Part shown: positions 9,040-17,012 of the stretch, piece by piece
Position numbering within the stretch: the first letter of the stretch is position 1
Layout: every line of letters starts with the position of its first letter
Assembly: GCF_042643265.1 (NCBI RefSeq)
Contig: NZ_JBHRRZ010000003.1
Span: forward strand, 177,640 to 241,639
DNA from: Virgibacillus_O sediminis
GTDB taxonomy: Bacteria; Bacillota; Bacilli; Bacillales; Amphibacillaceae
Direction of reading: 5' to 3'
Length of the DNA stretch: 64,000 nt
The notes under the pieces: generated by a model
Database searches by the model: none
Told to the model about the DNA's origin: nothing
The model's input: the letters and a program-made list of their open reading frames with translations, nothing else
Position numbers and translations under genes: made by a program

Positions 9040-9095
9040 CTGATTTTCCCCCTTTTCGAAATATATATATGAAACTCATTAATAGTCTCCGGCTA

Positions 9096-10019
9096 TTAAT
9101 GTTGTTCCCCCTTTGATGAACCTGACAGTGAGTCAACCGCCTGCCTGACGTAGCCCCCACTTCGGCTAATTGCATCTTTTGCCTCTTCCAATTCTGATCC
9201 GGTTTGCAGCATGACAATGGCAGGTTTCACTTCATAACCAGTCTGTATGAGCACGTCTTCGGCTTTCTCATAGGAAATCCCTGTCACTTCGATAACTGTA
9301 CGCTTGGCACGTTCCATCAGTTTATAATTGCTGGCATTCACATCCACCATCAGATTTTCATAGACTTTGCCCATCTTAACCATGGAAGCGGTGCTGATCA
9401 TGTTAAGGATCATCTTATGTGCGGTTGCTGCCTTCATACGAGTAGATCCGGTCAACACCTCAGGTCCCACGATCACTTCTATAGCACAATCTGCAAACTT
9501 ACTAATCTCTGACTGCCCATTGCAGGAGAGCGAAATGGTATAGGCCCCGATTTTCCTCGCCTGTTTGAGCGCTCCGATCGGATAAGGAGTCCTGCCGCTG
9601 GCGGTAATGCCGACTACTACATCCCTTGCAGTCAGATTCCTCTCTAACAAATCTCTGCCCCCTTGGCCCTCATCATCCTCGGAACCTTCCACCGCCTGGA
9701 AAAAAGCGTCGGTGCCGCCTGCCATCACCGTCTGAACGAGTTCCGGCGGTGTCATGAATGTAGGAGGGCATTCAGACGCATCCATTACCCCGAGCCTACC
9801 GCTGGTGCCTGCACCTACGTAAAAAAGCCTTCCCCCATTCCCTAATGCATAGGAAATCTCCTCTACAGCTAGTGCCACCTGTGGCAATACCTCTTGTACA
9901 GCAAGCGCGACCCGCTTATCCTCCTCATTTATGGTCTTAAGTATTTCCAACACAGGCATTTGATCCAAGTTCATACTATTCGGATTTCTCTTTTCAGTCG
10001 TCAATTGGGACAATTTCAT
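9096..10019 (-). CDS. murQ: N-acetylmuramic acid 6-phosphate etherase
   Basis: MurQ splits the lactyl ether of MurNAc-6-phosphate to give GlcNAc-6-phosphate and D-lactate in the cytoplasm. The 307-residue protein shows the SIS-domain signature VGAGTSGRLGVMDASECPPT and the conserved AVEGSEDD and GSTRMKAATAHKM blocks. The length matches the family. It is first in the operon with the ABC importer and is preceded by a sigma-A promoter and a cre site. Its product feeds NagA/NagB, which are not in this window. Confidence 0.96.
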   Translation of the reverse strand: MKLSQLTTEKRNPNSMNLDQMPVLEILKTINEEDKRVALAVQEVLPQVALAVEEISYALGNGGRLFYVGAGTSGRLGVMDASECPPTFMTPPELVQTVMAGGTDAFFQAVEGSEDDEGQGGRDLLERNLTARDVVVGITASGRTPYPIGALKQARKIGAYTISLSCNGQSEISKFADCAIEVIVGPEVLTGSTRMKAATAHKMILNMISTASMVKMGKVYENLMVDVNASNYKLMERAKRTVIEVTGISYEKAEDVLIQTGYEVKPAIVMLQTGSELEEAKDAISRSGGYVRQAVDSLSGSSKGEQH

Positions 10020-10067
10020 AGTCTTGTATACTCCTTATCTGTAAGTATAAATTAACGGCCAACAATA

Positions 10068-10081
10068 TAAAAGCGTTTTCA
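10068..10081. promoter_or_regulatory. cre site (CcpA) before murQ
   Basis: TGAAAACGCTTTTA on the minus strand matches 13 of 14 positions of the cre consensus TGWNANCGNTNWCA. It lies between the murQ promoter and the murQ start, a roadblock-type position, so carbon catabolite repression of the MurNAc uptake operon is expected. Confidence 0.75.
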
Positions 10082-10112
10082 TATAATGGGAGGCTGTACC
10101 GAAGTTGTCTTA

Positions 10113-10141
10113 ATTATAGGCAGGGTAAATTTTTTTGTCAA
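10113..10141 (-). promoter_or_regulatory. Sigma-A promoter of the murQ operon
   Basis: A perfect TTGACA (10136-10141) and a perfect TATAAT (10113-10118) are separated by 17 bases on the minus strand. The murQ start lies about 95 bases downstream. Confidence 0.85.
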
Positions 10142-10160
10142 TATAATTTTGATTTTAGGG

Positions 10161-10173
10161 TAATATTATTTCA
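10161..10173. promoter_or_regulatory. Candidate MurR-type operator upstream of murQ promoter
   Basis: On the minus strand this reads TGAAATAATATTA, a looser match to the TGAAATTTAATT sequences before amiE and inside the murK promoter. It lies 20 bases upstream of the -35 box. The call depends on comparison of three local sites only. Confidence 0.25.
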
Positions 10174-10203
10174 AAAAGAAGCCAGCAGGACCATTTCTTC
10201 ATG

Positions 10204-11064
10204 TCACTGCTTGTCATGAAGAAATGCAATGGCCTCCCGTGTCACATCCAGGTGGTCAATCGTTTGCTGGTAGTCTGATGAAGATAAACACATTAATAAC
10301 AAGTCAATCATATGCAGTTGAGCGATTCTGGAAGATGTAGCACCCGTACGGAATGTTGCCTCCTTTGCAGCTGAGGTGTAAAGCAAAATATCTGAATAGG
10401 CTGCCATCTGGGATTTTCCATATTTGGTGATGCCAATGGTCACGACTTCTTTACATCTCGCTAACTCCATCAGTTTGACGGCTTCAGGGGTATTTCCGGA
10501 AAAGGATATGCCAATGACGACATCTTCCGGCCCTTTATTGGCAATCGACGTGGCTGCCATATGGACATCGGAAAAGGAATGGACATTTCTATCAATCCGC
10601 ATGAACTTCTGCTTTGCATCCATGGCAGCGATATAGGAGGCGCCAAACCCAAAGAAGGTAACCGACTTTGCCTTGGACAGGACTTCTACCGCCCGCTCCA
10701 ATTGCTCCACACTGACCATATCCGCAGTTTCATTCAACGTCTGAACCGTATTAGCTGTCACCTTGCTGATAATGTCCCGGACGTTTTCATTTGGCTCAAT
10801 ATCTCTGTATTCTTCTATTGGTTCTTCACGCAAATCCCCAGCGACCCGGATCTTCAATTCCTGAAAACCTTTAAGCCCCAATGATTTGCAGAGGCGGATG
10901 ACTGCAGCACTGCTTGTTCGGCTTCTCTCTCCCAAGGTAAGTGCAGTAAGATGGATGGATTCCTCCGGGTTTTCCAATATATATAAAGCAATTTTCTTTT
11001 CTGAGGGCGGAAGACTGGGCAGCATTTCTTTTAAAATCACTAGACCGCCTTTAGTAGTTGACAT
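10204..11064 (-). CDS. murR: RpiR-family regulator MurR
   Basis: The 286-residue protein has an N-terminal helix-turn-helix of the RpiR type (roughly residues 1-75, with RTSSAAVIRLCKSLGLKGFQELK) and a C-terminal SIS sugar-phosphate-binding domain (FFGFGASYIAAMDAKQKF, GISFSGNTPEAV). In MurR proteins the SIS domain senses MurNAc-6-phosphate. ATG 11064 is chosen over ATG 11085 because AGGTGA is correctly spaced for it. The gene follows murK with an 8-base gap. Its neighbours make control of the MurNAc operons the obvious role. Confidence 0.88.
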   Translation of the reverse strand: MSTTKGGLVILKEMLPSLPPSEKKIALYILENPEESIHLTALTLGERSRTSSAAVIRLCKSLGLKGFQELKIRVAGDLREEPIEEYRDIEPNENVRDIISKVTANTVQTLNETADMVSVEQLERAVEVLSKAKSVTFFGFGASYIAAMDAKQKFMRIDRNVHSFSDVHMAATSIANKGPEDVVIGISFSGNTPEAVKLMELARCKEVVTIGITKYGKSQMAAYSDILLYTSAAKEATFRTGATSSRIAQLHMIDLLLMCLSSSDYQQTIDHLDVTREAIAFLHDKQ

Positions 11065-11071
11065 AATCTGT

Positions 11072-12049
11072 TCACCTGCTTTCATGAAATGAGTGGATTA
11101 ATTGCTGGATTACTTTCTCTTTATGGCCAATCTGTTTCAACTTGTATGCCGCGATCAGTGATCCCCCGACAGGAGGCAAATCGGGATTTCTCCATTCAAT
11201 CTCCTGCCTGTCCTCCAATAGCCTGTTCAGTCTGGGAGGCATCACCGTCTGATCAGTAAAGATCCCACCTGCCAGTACCACCGGCACCTGATCGCCATCA
11301 GGGAACAGGCGTTCCATCAAGATCCGGATATTCTGAGCAATCTCTAATGCCGCCTGGTCAAGGATACCTTCTGCGACAGGATCTCCCTGTTTATATGCCT
11401 CAAAGACAATTTTCGCAGCAGACGCTATTTCCTCCTTTGGGTGTTCTGCTCCGTATATCTTCGCAAGCAGCATTTGGGGCTCTGCCGCATGAAAATGATC
11501 GTACAGCATGGAAAGGAGCATTGTTTCCGGTCCCCTGCCGTCGTAAGACTTCAAGGCAGCCGCTATTCCTTGTTTCCCTATATCAAAACCGCTTCCTTCA
11601 TCTCCCAGCAAATAGCCCCAGCCGCTGACACGGCCAGTCTGTCCGGAGCTGTTCAGCCCATAAGCAATCGAACCTGTCCCGGCAATCTGCACGATCCCCG
11701 GACTGCCGAATGTCCCTGAATATAAAGCATTCAAAATATCGGGCTGTACCTGGACAACCGTACTCTTAGGAAGTATTTGTTCGATCAATTCTTCTATAAA
11801 CTTCTCGGCTTTTTCATTTGCTGTGCCGGCCACCCCGGCAAAGACATGTGAAACTTCACCTAAACCATTGGGGAGATGCTTCTCCAATTCAGCAAAAAGC
11901 ATTCTCAATTCCCGTTTTACTGCCTGTCCATCTGTACCATTCGGGTTCGTGGGCCCTGCGATGGCATGTGCAATAATTCTCCCATTGTCATCAGCAGCCA
12001 CTGCCAGTGTCTTTGTGCCTCCCCCGTCGATTCCAAGTACCAAACTCAT
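11072..12049 (-). CDS. murK: BadF/BadG-family amino-sugar kinase, MurK-like
   Basis: This 325-residue ASKHA-fold kinase belongs to the N-acetylglucosamine kinase/BadF-BadG family. The phosphate-binding start is LGIDGGGTKTLAVA. Further conserved parts are IVQIAGTGSIAYG, GWGYLLGDEGSGFDIG and VVLAGGIF. Enzymes such as clostridial MurK phosphorylate MurNAc and GlcNAc at C6. Here the gene sits with murR, murQ and an ABC importer and no PTS, so phosphorylation of unphosphorylated imported MurNAc is the likely job. ATG 12049 is preferred over 12070 because GAGGGTG is well spaced before it. A GlcNAc-only kinase is the main alternative. Confidence 0.82.
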   Translation of the reverse strand: MSLVLGIDGGGTKTLAVAADDNGRIIAHAIAGPTNPNGTDGQAVKRELRMLFAELEKHLPNGLGEVSHVFAGVAGTANEKAEKFIEELIEQILPKSTVVQVQPDILNALYSGTFGSPGIVQIAGTGSIAYGLNSSGQTGRVSGWGYLLGDEGSGFDIGKQGIAAALKSYDGRGPETMLLSMLYDHFHAAEPQMLLAKIYGAEHPKEEIASAAKIVFEAYKQGDPVAEGILDQAALEIAQNIRILMERLFPDGDQVPVVLAGGIFTDQTVMPPRLNRLLEDRQEIEWRNPDLPPVGGSLIAAYKLKQIGHKEKVIQQLIHSFHESR

Positions 12050-12113
12050 CCAATTCACCCTCTGTCTCATGCCTTATCACTATTTAGATTATATAAAATT
12101 CTCCATTCCCACA

Positions 12114-12142
12114 AGTATAATTGAAATTTAATTTTAATGTAA
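12114..12142 (-). promoter_or_regulatory. Promoter of murK-murR
   Basis: TTACAT (12137-12142) and TATACT (12114-12119) on the minus strand are 17 bases apart. The spacer contains the reverse of TGAAATTTAATTTTA (12122-12136), the candidate MurR operator. Confidence 0.6.
12122..12136. promoter_or_regulatory. Candidate MurR-type operator within murK promoter
   Basis: TGAAATTTAATTTTA is an imperfect palindrome (TGAAAT-TTA-ATTTTA) in the spacer between -35 and -10, a position that would block RNA polymerase. It shares 12 identical bases with the site upstream of amiE at 296. Confidence 0.35.
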
Positions 12143-12149
12143 GTACTGC

Positions 12150-12342
12150 CAATGTGCAAGCTCCGATTGACAGCACAGTGAACCTGGGCGTGGCCATTCT
12201 GCTATAACGGAATAATGCTTCATGTCCACCTCTTCCCTATCTTCATAAAATCCCCCATCTCTATACGGCAGCTCTCCGCCATTCCAAGTGTAGGTGCCGA
12301 CCACGACCGCATCGTATGCCAGGGCTTCTTTTTCCTCTATAT
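12150..12342 (-). pseudogene. Flavodoxin relic (5' part missing, frameshifted)
   Basis: Translated on the minus strand, this stretch gives AYDAVVVGTYTWNGGELPYR and then GGFYEDREEVDMKHYSV. That matches the middle of bacillary flavodoxins, where the pattern is YD-x-V-x-G-x-YTWGDG-LP followed by FYED. After a frameshift the next residues HAQVHCAVNRSLHIGSTY resemble the flavodoxin segment Y-P-x-F-C-x-AVD. There is no start codon or N-terminal FMN phosphate loop, and the fragment begins right after the ftsW terminator. It is a decayed gene remnant and not expressed as a flavodoxin. Confidence 0.65.
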
Positions 12343-12343
12343 G

Positions 12344-12375
12344 AAAAAACAGGAACCACTGAGCGGTCCCTGTTT
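12344..12375 (-). terminator. Terminator of the FtsW/RodA-family gene
   Basis: AAACAGGGACC pairs with GGTTCCTGTTT (one mismatch), followed by a T run on the minus strand, ten bases after the stop codon at 12385. Confidence 0.85.
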
Positions 12376-12384
12376 ATTTATAAA

Positions 12385-13527
12385 TTAGTTATGAGCTTGT
12401 TGTTGATGAAACTGATTGGATTGGATGGATATGTTCATCAGAATACCAAGACTGATTAAAGTGATAACCATAGAGGTTCCTCCATAGCTGATCAGAGGCA
12501 GGGTAATACCTGTAATAGGCAGCATCCCGGAGATAGCACCCATGTCCAAGATCGCCTGGAAGGTTATTTGCACCACGAGGCCGAATGCGAGCAGCCGGCC
12601 AAAGTGGCTGGGGGCATGTTTGAAAATACGAAACCCTTTAAGCAGAAAAATCAAATACATCCCCATTACGAGAACCAGGCCCAACACTCCTAATTCCTCT
12701 AACACGATCGACATAATGAAATCGGTATGTGCTTCCGGCAAATACCCCAGCTTCTGAATACTGTTTCCAAGCCCCTCCCCGGAAAACCCAGAAGTCCCGA
12801 TGGCGAGGTATGAATTCACCAATTGAAAACCATTTCCCTGTGGGTCTGCGAAAGGGTCCATAAAGGAAGTGATTCTTTCCAGCCGGTATTCTGCTGAAAA
12901 TCCCAAATAGGCAATCCCGCTGCCTGCAACAAGCCCCAGCCCCCCCAAATGAGTAATTTTGGCACCCGAGACAAGCAGAATGGCGCCACAGGCAATTGTA
13001 ATAGAGATACCTGTGCCAAGGTCCGGCTGAGCTAAAATCAGAAAGAAAACAGCGCCCAGCATAATCAATGGAGGCAGTAAACCGTTTTTGAAATCCTCGA
13101 TATACTCTCGTTTTTTACTATATGCTCTGGCAAAATAGAGAATCATGACCACCTTTGCTATTTCCGACGGTTGGAAAACCAATGGACCGATTCCCAGCCA
13201 CCTTGTGGAATAATTCCTCTCCAATCCCACCCCTGGAACAAGCACCAATACTAGAAGAAATATCGTCAAGCCCACGAAGAAGGCAATATACCTGCCGTAC
13301 ATCTGATAGGGTATGAAACTGACCACCGTAAAAAGTAAAAGGCCCAGTACCGCCCAGATCATCTGCCTGGAGAAAAAATGGGATGCATTGCCATACTCCA
13401 AGGCAGCAAAAACAAAACTCGCACTATAAACCATCATTAGCCCAAAAGCCACCATCAAGAGAATCAGCATCAATAGCCCTGTATCCACATTTCTCATCAT
13501 CCTGCGCACGATATCCACCTTCTTCAC
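12385..13527 (-). CDS. SEDS-family glycan polymerase (FtsW/RodA/SpoVE)
   Basis: A polytopic membrane protein of up to 380 residues with about ten spans and SEDS-family blocks: QPDLGTG, PFADPQGNGFQ, LPEAHTDFIMSIVLEELG (around the family's catalytic aspartate) and PLISYGGTS near the end. These proteins polymerise lipid II with a partner PBP in division or elongation. The subfamily cannot be fixed from context because the gene stands alone with its own terminator. The start is uncertain. GTG 13527 has no clear SD, while GTG 13509 follows AAGGTGG at a short spacing. Confidence 0.9.
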   Translation of the reverse strand: MKKVDIVRRMMRNVDTGLLMLILLMVAFGLMMVYSASFVFAALEYGNASHFFSRQMIWAVLGLLLFTVVSFIPYQMYGRYIAFFVGLTIFLLVLVLVPGVGLERNYSTRWLGIGPLVFQPSEIAKVVMILYFARAYSKKREYIEDFKNGLLPPLIMLGAVFFLILAQPDLGTGISITIACGAILLVSGAKITHLGGLGLVAGSGIAYLGFSAEYRLERITSFMDPFADPQGNGFQLVNSYLAIGTSGFSGEGLGNSIQKLGYLPEAHTDFIMSIVLEELGVLGLVLVMGMYLIFLLKGFRIFKHAPSHFGRLLAFGLVVQITFQAILDMGAISGMLPITGITLPLISYGGTSMVITLISLGILMNISIQSNQFHQQQAHN

Positions 13528-13998
13528 TATTAATAAACATACCTTATCATATATAGGGAAGGGGGAGGTAGATGATTTTTCCCAAGAACACAGAAAAAAA
13601 CTATTCAGACAATAAGTACTTCCGATTAGTTATCCTTATTATATAAACAGGCACATCACACTGCTAGATTCATTATTCATTCTTCAGGTATTGGCCGCAG
13701 AAACCACCTTTGCCATGGCTAATATACAGAACCGACCATAGGCGACTGCCATGCCTAATTTCTAGAGGAATTGCAGATACCCGGTTAAACTCTACGGTGG
13801 ATCGAAAAGTGTATGATGGGCTGGATATCCGGTTTACTAATGACTGCTCCAGGCAATATTTTTTTAAAGGCTTCTTTATTTTTATATCCTCAACCTAAAG
13901 TATGAAGAAGAGAGAATAAGGAAACCTAACCAGAGACGAATCGGCAATAATTCGGCTACCCTGAAATTGTGCGTAATCAATAGAAAGAAGGTGCTACA
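13528..13998. other. 471-base gap with no recognised gene
   Basis: The gap lies between divergent genes, so promoters for both should be here, but no clear consensus pair stands out. A minus-strand stretch (about 13680-13890) stays open for some 70 codons and contains RHGSRLWSVLYISHGKGGF, but has no start codon and no family I can name. A 24-codon ORF (13573-13647) follows GGGGGAGG closely. No confident feature. Confidence 0.4.
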
Positions 13999-16053
13999 AT
14001 GGCAACATCTAATCGTCTGATCCATGAGAAATCCCCTTATCTTCTTCAGCACGCCGACAACCCTGTTGACTGGTATCCCTGGGGGGAAGAAGCATTTGAA
14101 AAGGCTAAAAAGGAAAACAAACCAATCTTCCTTTCCATTGGCTATTCAACGTGTCACTGGTGTCACGTCATGGCTCATGAATCATTTGAGGATGAGGAAG
14201 TTGCATCCGTTTTAAATGAAAAATATGTCTCCATTAAAGTAGACCGCGAGGAACGGCCGGATGTTGATTCAGTGTATATGAAGGTCTGTCAGATGATGAC
14301 CGGGCATGGCGGCTGGCCGCTGACGATCTTCATGACTCCTGACCAGGTGCCATTCTATGCAGGCACCTATTTCCCTAAAGAAAGTAAATACGGCCGGCCG
14401 GGAATCATGGATGCATTGAAACAGCTCCATGAAAAATACTCGAAGGACCCGGACCATATTGAAGAAGTGACAGACAGTGTCAAAGATGCTCTGAACCGGA
14501 CGGCCATGGAGAAGAGCGATAAGCGTTTGACCAAAGAAACCATCGATAAGGCTTACCAACAGCTGGTCAAAAGCTCTGACTTTGCTTATGGAGGATTCGG
14601 AAGCGAACCAAAATTCCCAATGCCTCAAAACCTTCTCTTCCTGTTGAGGCATTACCACTTTACCGGTGAAACAGCAGCGCTTAAACTTGTAGAAAGCACG
14701 TTACAGTCCATGGCCCGTGGCGGCATCTACGACCATGTGGGATTCGGGTTTTCCAGGTACTCCACCGACGAAAAATGGCTGGTGCCCCATTTTGAAAAAA
14801 TGCTCTATGACAATGCCTTGCTGCTCGCTGCATATACCGAGTGCTGGCAGGTTACCGCAACCCCTTTCTATAAGAGGATTGCTGAAGAGATTATCACCTT
14901 CATCCAGCGGGAGATGACCGGTGAAGAAGGTGCCTTTTATTCAGCCATCGATGCAGATTCAGAAGGTATAGAAGGAAAATACTATGTATGGGGTTTTGAA
15001 GAAATCTACGAAGTACTGGATGAGGATCTTGCCAGCCTGTATGCCGAAACCTATAATATTCGTCCCCAAGGGAATTTTGAAGGGAAAAATATTCCCAATT
15101 TAATTGGAAGAGACCTTGGTGAACAGGCAACAGCCAGCGGACTGTCCTTGGATGAACTGGAGGATCAGTTGGAAAAAGCAAGGCAGAAACTTCTGAATGC
15201 AAGAGAAAAACGCATCTATCCCCATGTCGACGACAAAGTGCTCAGCGGATGGAATGGCATGATGATAGCCTCACTTGCCAAGGCGGGGAAAGCCTTCGGA
15301 AACCAGCAATATATCCAAATGGCCAAGAAAGCCCTTCAATTTGTCGAGGATAAATTATTTGAAGGCCAGCGCTTGATGGCCCGCTATCGTGATGGGGAAA
15401 CCAAGTACAAGGCATATATTGATGACTATGCTTTCCTGCTGTGGGGATATATCGAGATGTATGAAGCAACCTTTTCTGCAGATTATCTAAATAAAGCAGG
15501 AAAGTTGGCTGCTCAGATGATCGAATTATTCTGGGATAAAAAGAGCGGCGGCTTCTACTTCAGCGGCAGGGATGGCGAACAGCTGATTGCCGAAGACAAG
15601 GAAATCTATGACGGGGCGATTCCATCCGGAAACAGTGTGGCTGCAGTAATGCTGACAAGACTCGGACATTTGACAGGGGAAACGGATTTTCTTGATAAGG
15701 CTGATGAAATGTATTCCACCTTTTATGAGGATATCAATCGGATGCCATCTGCAAGTCCATATTTCCTTCAGAGCCTTCAGCTTACCGAACACCCGGTCAA
15801 GGAAGTCGTCATCCTTGGAAAAGAAGCGGAAGCAGACAAAGCTGAACTGGTGGAACGGCTGCAAGAACGCTTCCTCCCCCATGTTCAACTGCTGGTTGCT
15901 GAGGATGCGGGCCAGCTGGCAAAAGCTGCACCGTTTACCGCAGATTATAAAGCTATCGACGGGCAGACGACCGTGTATGTATGCGAGAACTTTGCTTGCC
16001 ACCAGCCGACCATCGACCTGGAACAAGCACTTGAGCAGATTTTGCAGCTATAA
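13999..16053 (+). CDS. Thioredoxin-fold DUF255 protein, YyaL-like
   Basis: The 684-residue protein begins with the DUF255 thioredoxin-like domain (about residues 5-165), which carries C52-H-W-C55 in STCHWCHVMAHESFED. The larger C-terminal part is an alpha/alpha-barrel like those of N-acylglucosamine epimerases and six-hairpin glycosidases (LVPHFEKMLYDNALLL, KVLSGWNGMMIASLAKAG, YDGAIPSGNSVAA). Homologues such as B. subtilis YyaL and human SPATA20 have no settled function. ATG 13999 follows AAGAAGGTG. Monocistronic, closed by a shared terminator. Confidence 0.9.
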   Translation: MATSNRLIHEKSPYLLQHADNPVDWYPWGEEAFEKAKKENKPIFLSIGYSTCHWCHVMAHESFEDEEVASVLNEKYVSIKVDREERPDVDSVYMKVCQMMTGHGGWPLTIFMTPDQVPFYAGTYFPKESKYGRPGIMDALKQLHEKYSKDPDHIEEVTDSVKDALNRTAMEKSDKRLTKETIDKAYQQLVKSSDFAYGGFGSEPKFPMPQNLLFLLRHYHFTGETAALKLVESTLQSMARGGIYDHVGFGFSRYSTDEKWLVPHFEKMLYDNALLLAAYTECWQVTATPFYKRIAEEIITFIQREMTGEEGAFYSAIDADSEGIEGKYYVWGFEEIYEVLDEDLASLYAETYNIRPQGNFEGKNIPNLIGRDLGEQATASGLSLDELEDQLEKARQKLLNAREKRIYPHVDDKVLSGWNGMMIASLAKAGKAFGNQQYIQMAKKALQFVEDKLFEGQRLMARYRDGETKYKAYIDDYAFLLWGYIEMYEATFSADYLNKAGKLAAQMIELFWDKKSGGFYFSGRDGEQLIAEDKEIYDGAIPSGNSVAAVMLTRLGHLTGETDFLDKADEMYSTFYEDINRMPSASPYFLQSLQLTEHPVKEVVILGKEAEADKAELVERLQERFLPHVQLLVAEDAGQLAKAAPFTADYKAIDGQTTVYVCENFACHQPTIDLEQALEQILQL

Positions 16054-16093
16054 AAAGAAGAGGTCCCCCTACAATCGGGGAACCTCTTCTTTT
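16053..16093. terminator. Bidirectional terminator between yyaL-like gene and tadC
   Basis: AAAAGAAGAGGTCCCCC pairs with GGGGAACCTCTTCTTTT across a short loop, with A and T runs on the two sides, so it can serve both converging genes. It overlaps the tadC stop. Confidence 0.9.
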
Positions 16094-17009
16094 AAAATGC
16101 ATCCATAAATTGGAGGATGGCAGGTCCTAACAAGATAATGAACAAGGTCGGGAAAATGAACATAACCAGCGGGAACATCATTTTGATCGGAGCCTTCATA
16201 GCAGCTTCCTCCGCCCTCTGGCGGCGCCTTTCGCGGATATCCTCTGTTTGAATCCGCAGTACGGATACCATCCCGATGCCGAGCTTCTCCGCCTGGATGA
16301 TGTTGAAAATCAGAGATCGGAAGTCGTCGGATGCCAGACGGCCATTGATGGCACTCAGTGCTTCCTTCCTCGTGCTTCCAAGGCGCATTTCCTCCAAAGA
16401 GATCTTGAATTCCTTGACGACTTCCCCTTTTTTCTTGGAGACAACCTGGCTTAACGCGGCATCAAAACCAAGCCCAGCTTCCAAACTGATCGTCAACAGA
16501 TCCAAGATATCCGGCAATTCCCTGCCCGCCTTTTCACTTCTTTTTTTGATGGCCTTTTTGAGATACATTTTCGGAGTCACCATTCCGATTACAAACCCGA
16601 TGATCACAGCAAGCAATACACCGAAGAATCCAAGGCCGGCAAGCCATCCGATCAACAATGCAAACAGCGGAAGACCCAGCAACAGCCCCAATTGAACCAT
16701 CTTGAATTCCACCGGACTTAAGCCAAATGGCTGTCCGGCCTGCATCAGCAATGTTTCAATTTTTGCGGCCTCCTCTTTCCCCAACCTCTTATTATATTTC
16801 TGTTTGAAGGAACCCATAGCAGGCCCGATAACCCGCTCAAAAAAGGATCTGTCATCCTCTTCAATTCCTCCATTTTCTGTTGCTGCAGGCCGGAAAAAAT
16901 AAGCATGTATCCGTTTCTGGACATGTGCCCTCTTTTCCTCGCGCATGCCGAAAAGTGCATAGAATAACAGGCTGATAAAGATGAAAAAGCTGCTGTATAA
17001 AACCGCCAT
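16092..17009 (-). CDS. tadC: Tad pilus inner-membrane platform protein TadC
   Basis: The 305-residue type II secretion F-domain protein has an N-terminal membrane span, a central helical domain (ELPDILDLLTISLEAGLGFDAAL, then a GSTRKEALSAI region) and C-terminal spans (MMFPLVMFIFPTLFIILLGPAIL). In Tad systems TadB and TadC form the inner-membrane platform on which the ATPase acts. It is the last gene of the tad operon, three bases after tadB, and its stop overlaps a bidirectional terminator. Confidence 0.9.
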   Translation of the reverse strand: MAVLYSSFFIFISLLFYALFGMREEKRAHVQKRIHAYFFRPAATENGGIEEDDRSFFERVIGPAMGSFKQKYNKRLGKEEAAKIETLLMQAGQPFGLSPVEFKMVQLGLLLGLPLFALLIGWLAGLGFFGVLLAVIIGFVIGMVTPKMYLKKAIKKRSEKAGRELPDILDLLTISLEAGLGFDAALSQVVSKKKGEVVKEFKISLEEMRLGSTRKEALSAINGRLASDDFRSLIFNIIQAEKLGIGMVSVLRIQTEDIRERRRQRAEEAAMKAPIKMMFPLVMFIFPTLFIILLGPAILQFMDAF

Positions 17010-17012
17010 TTA

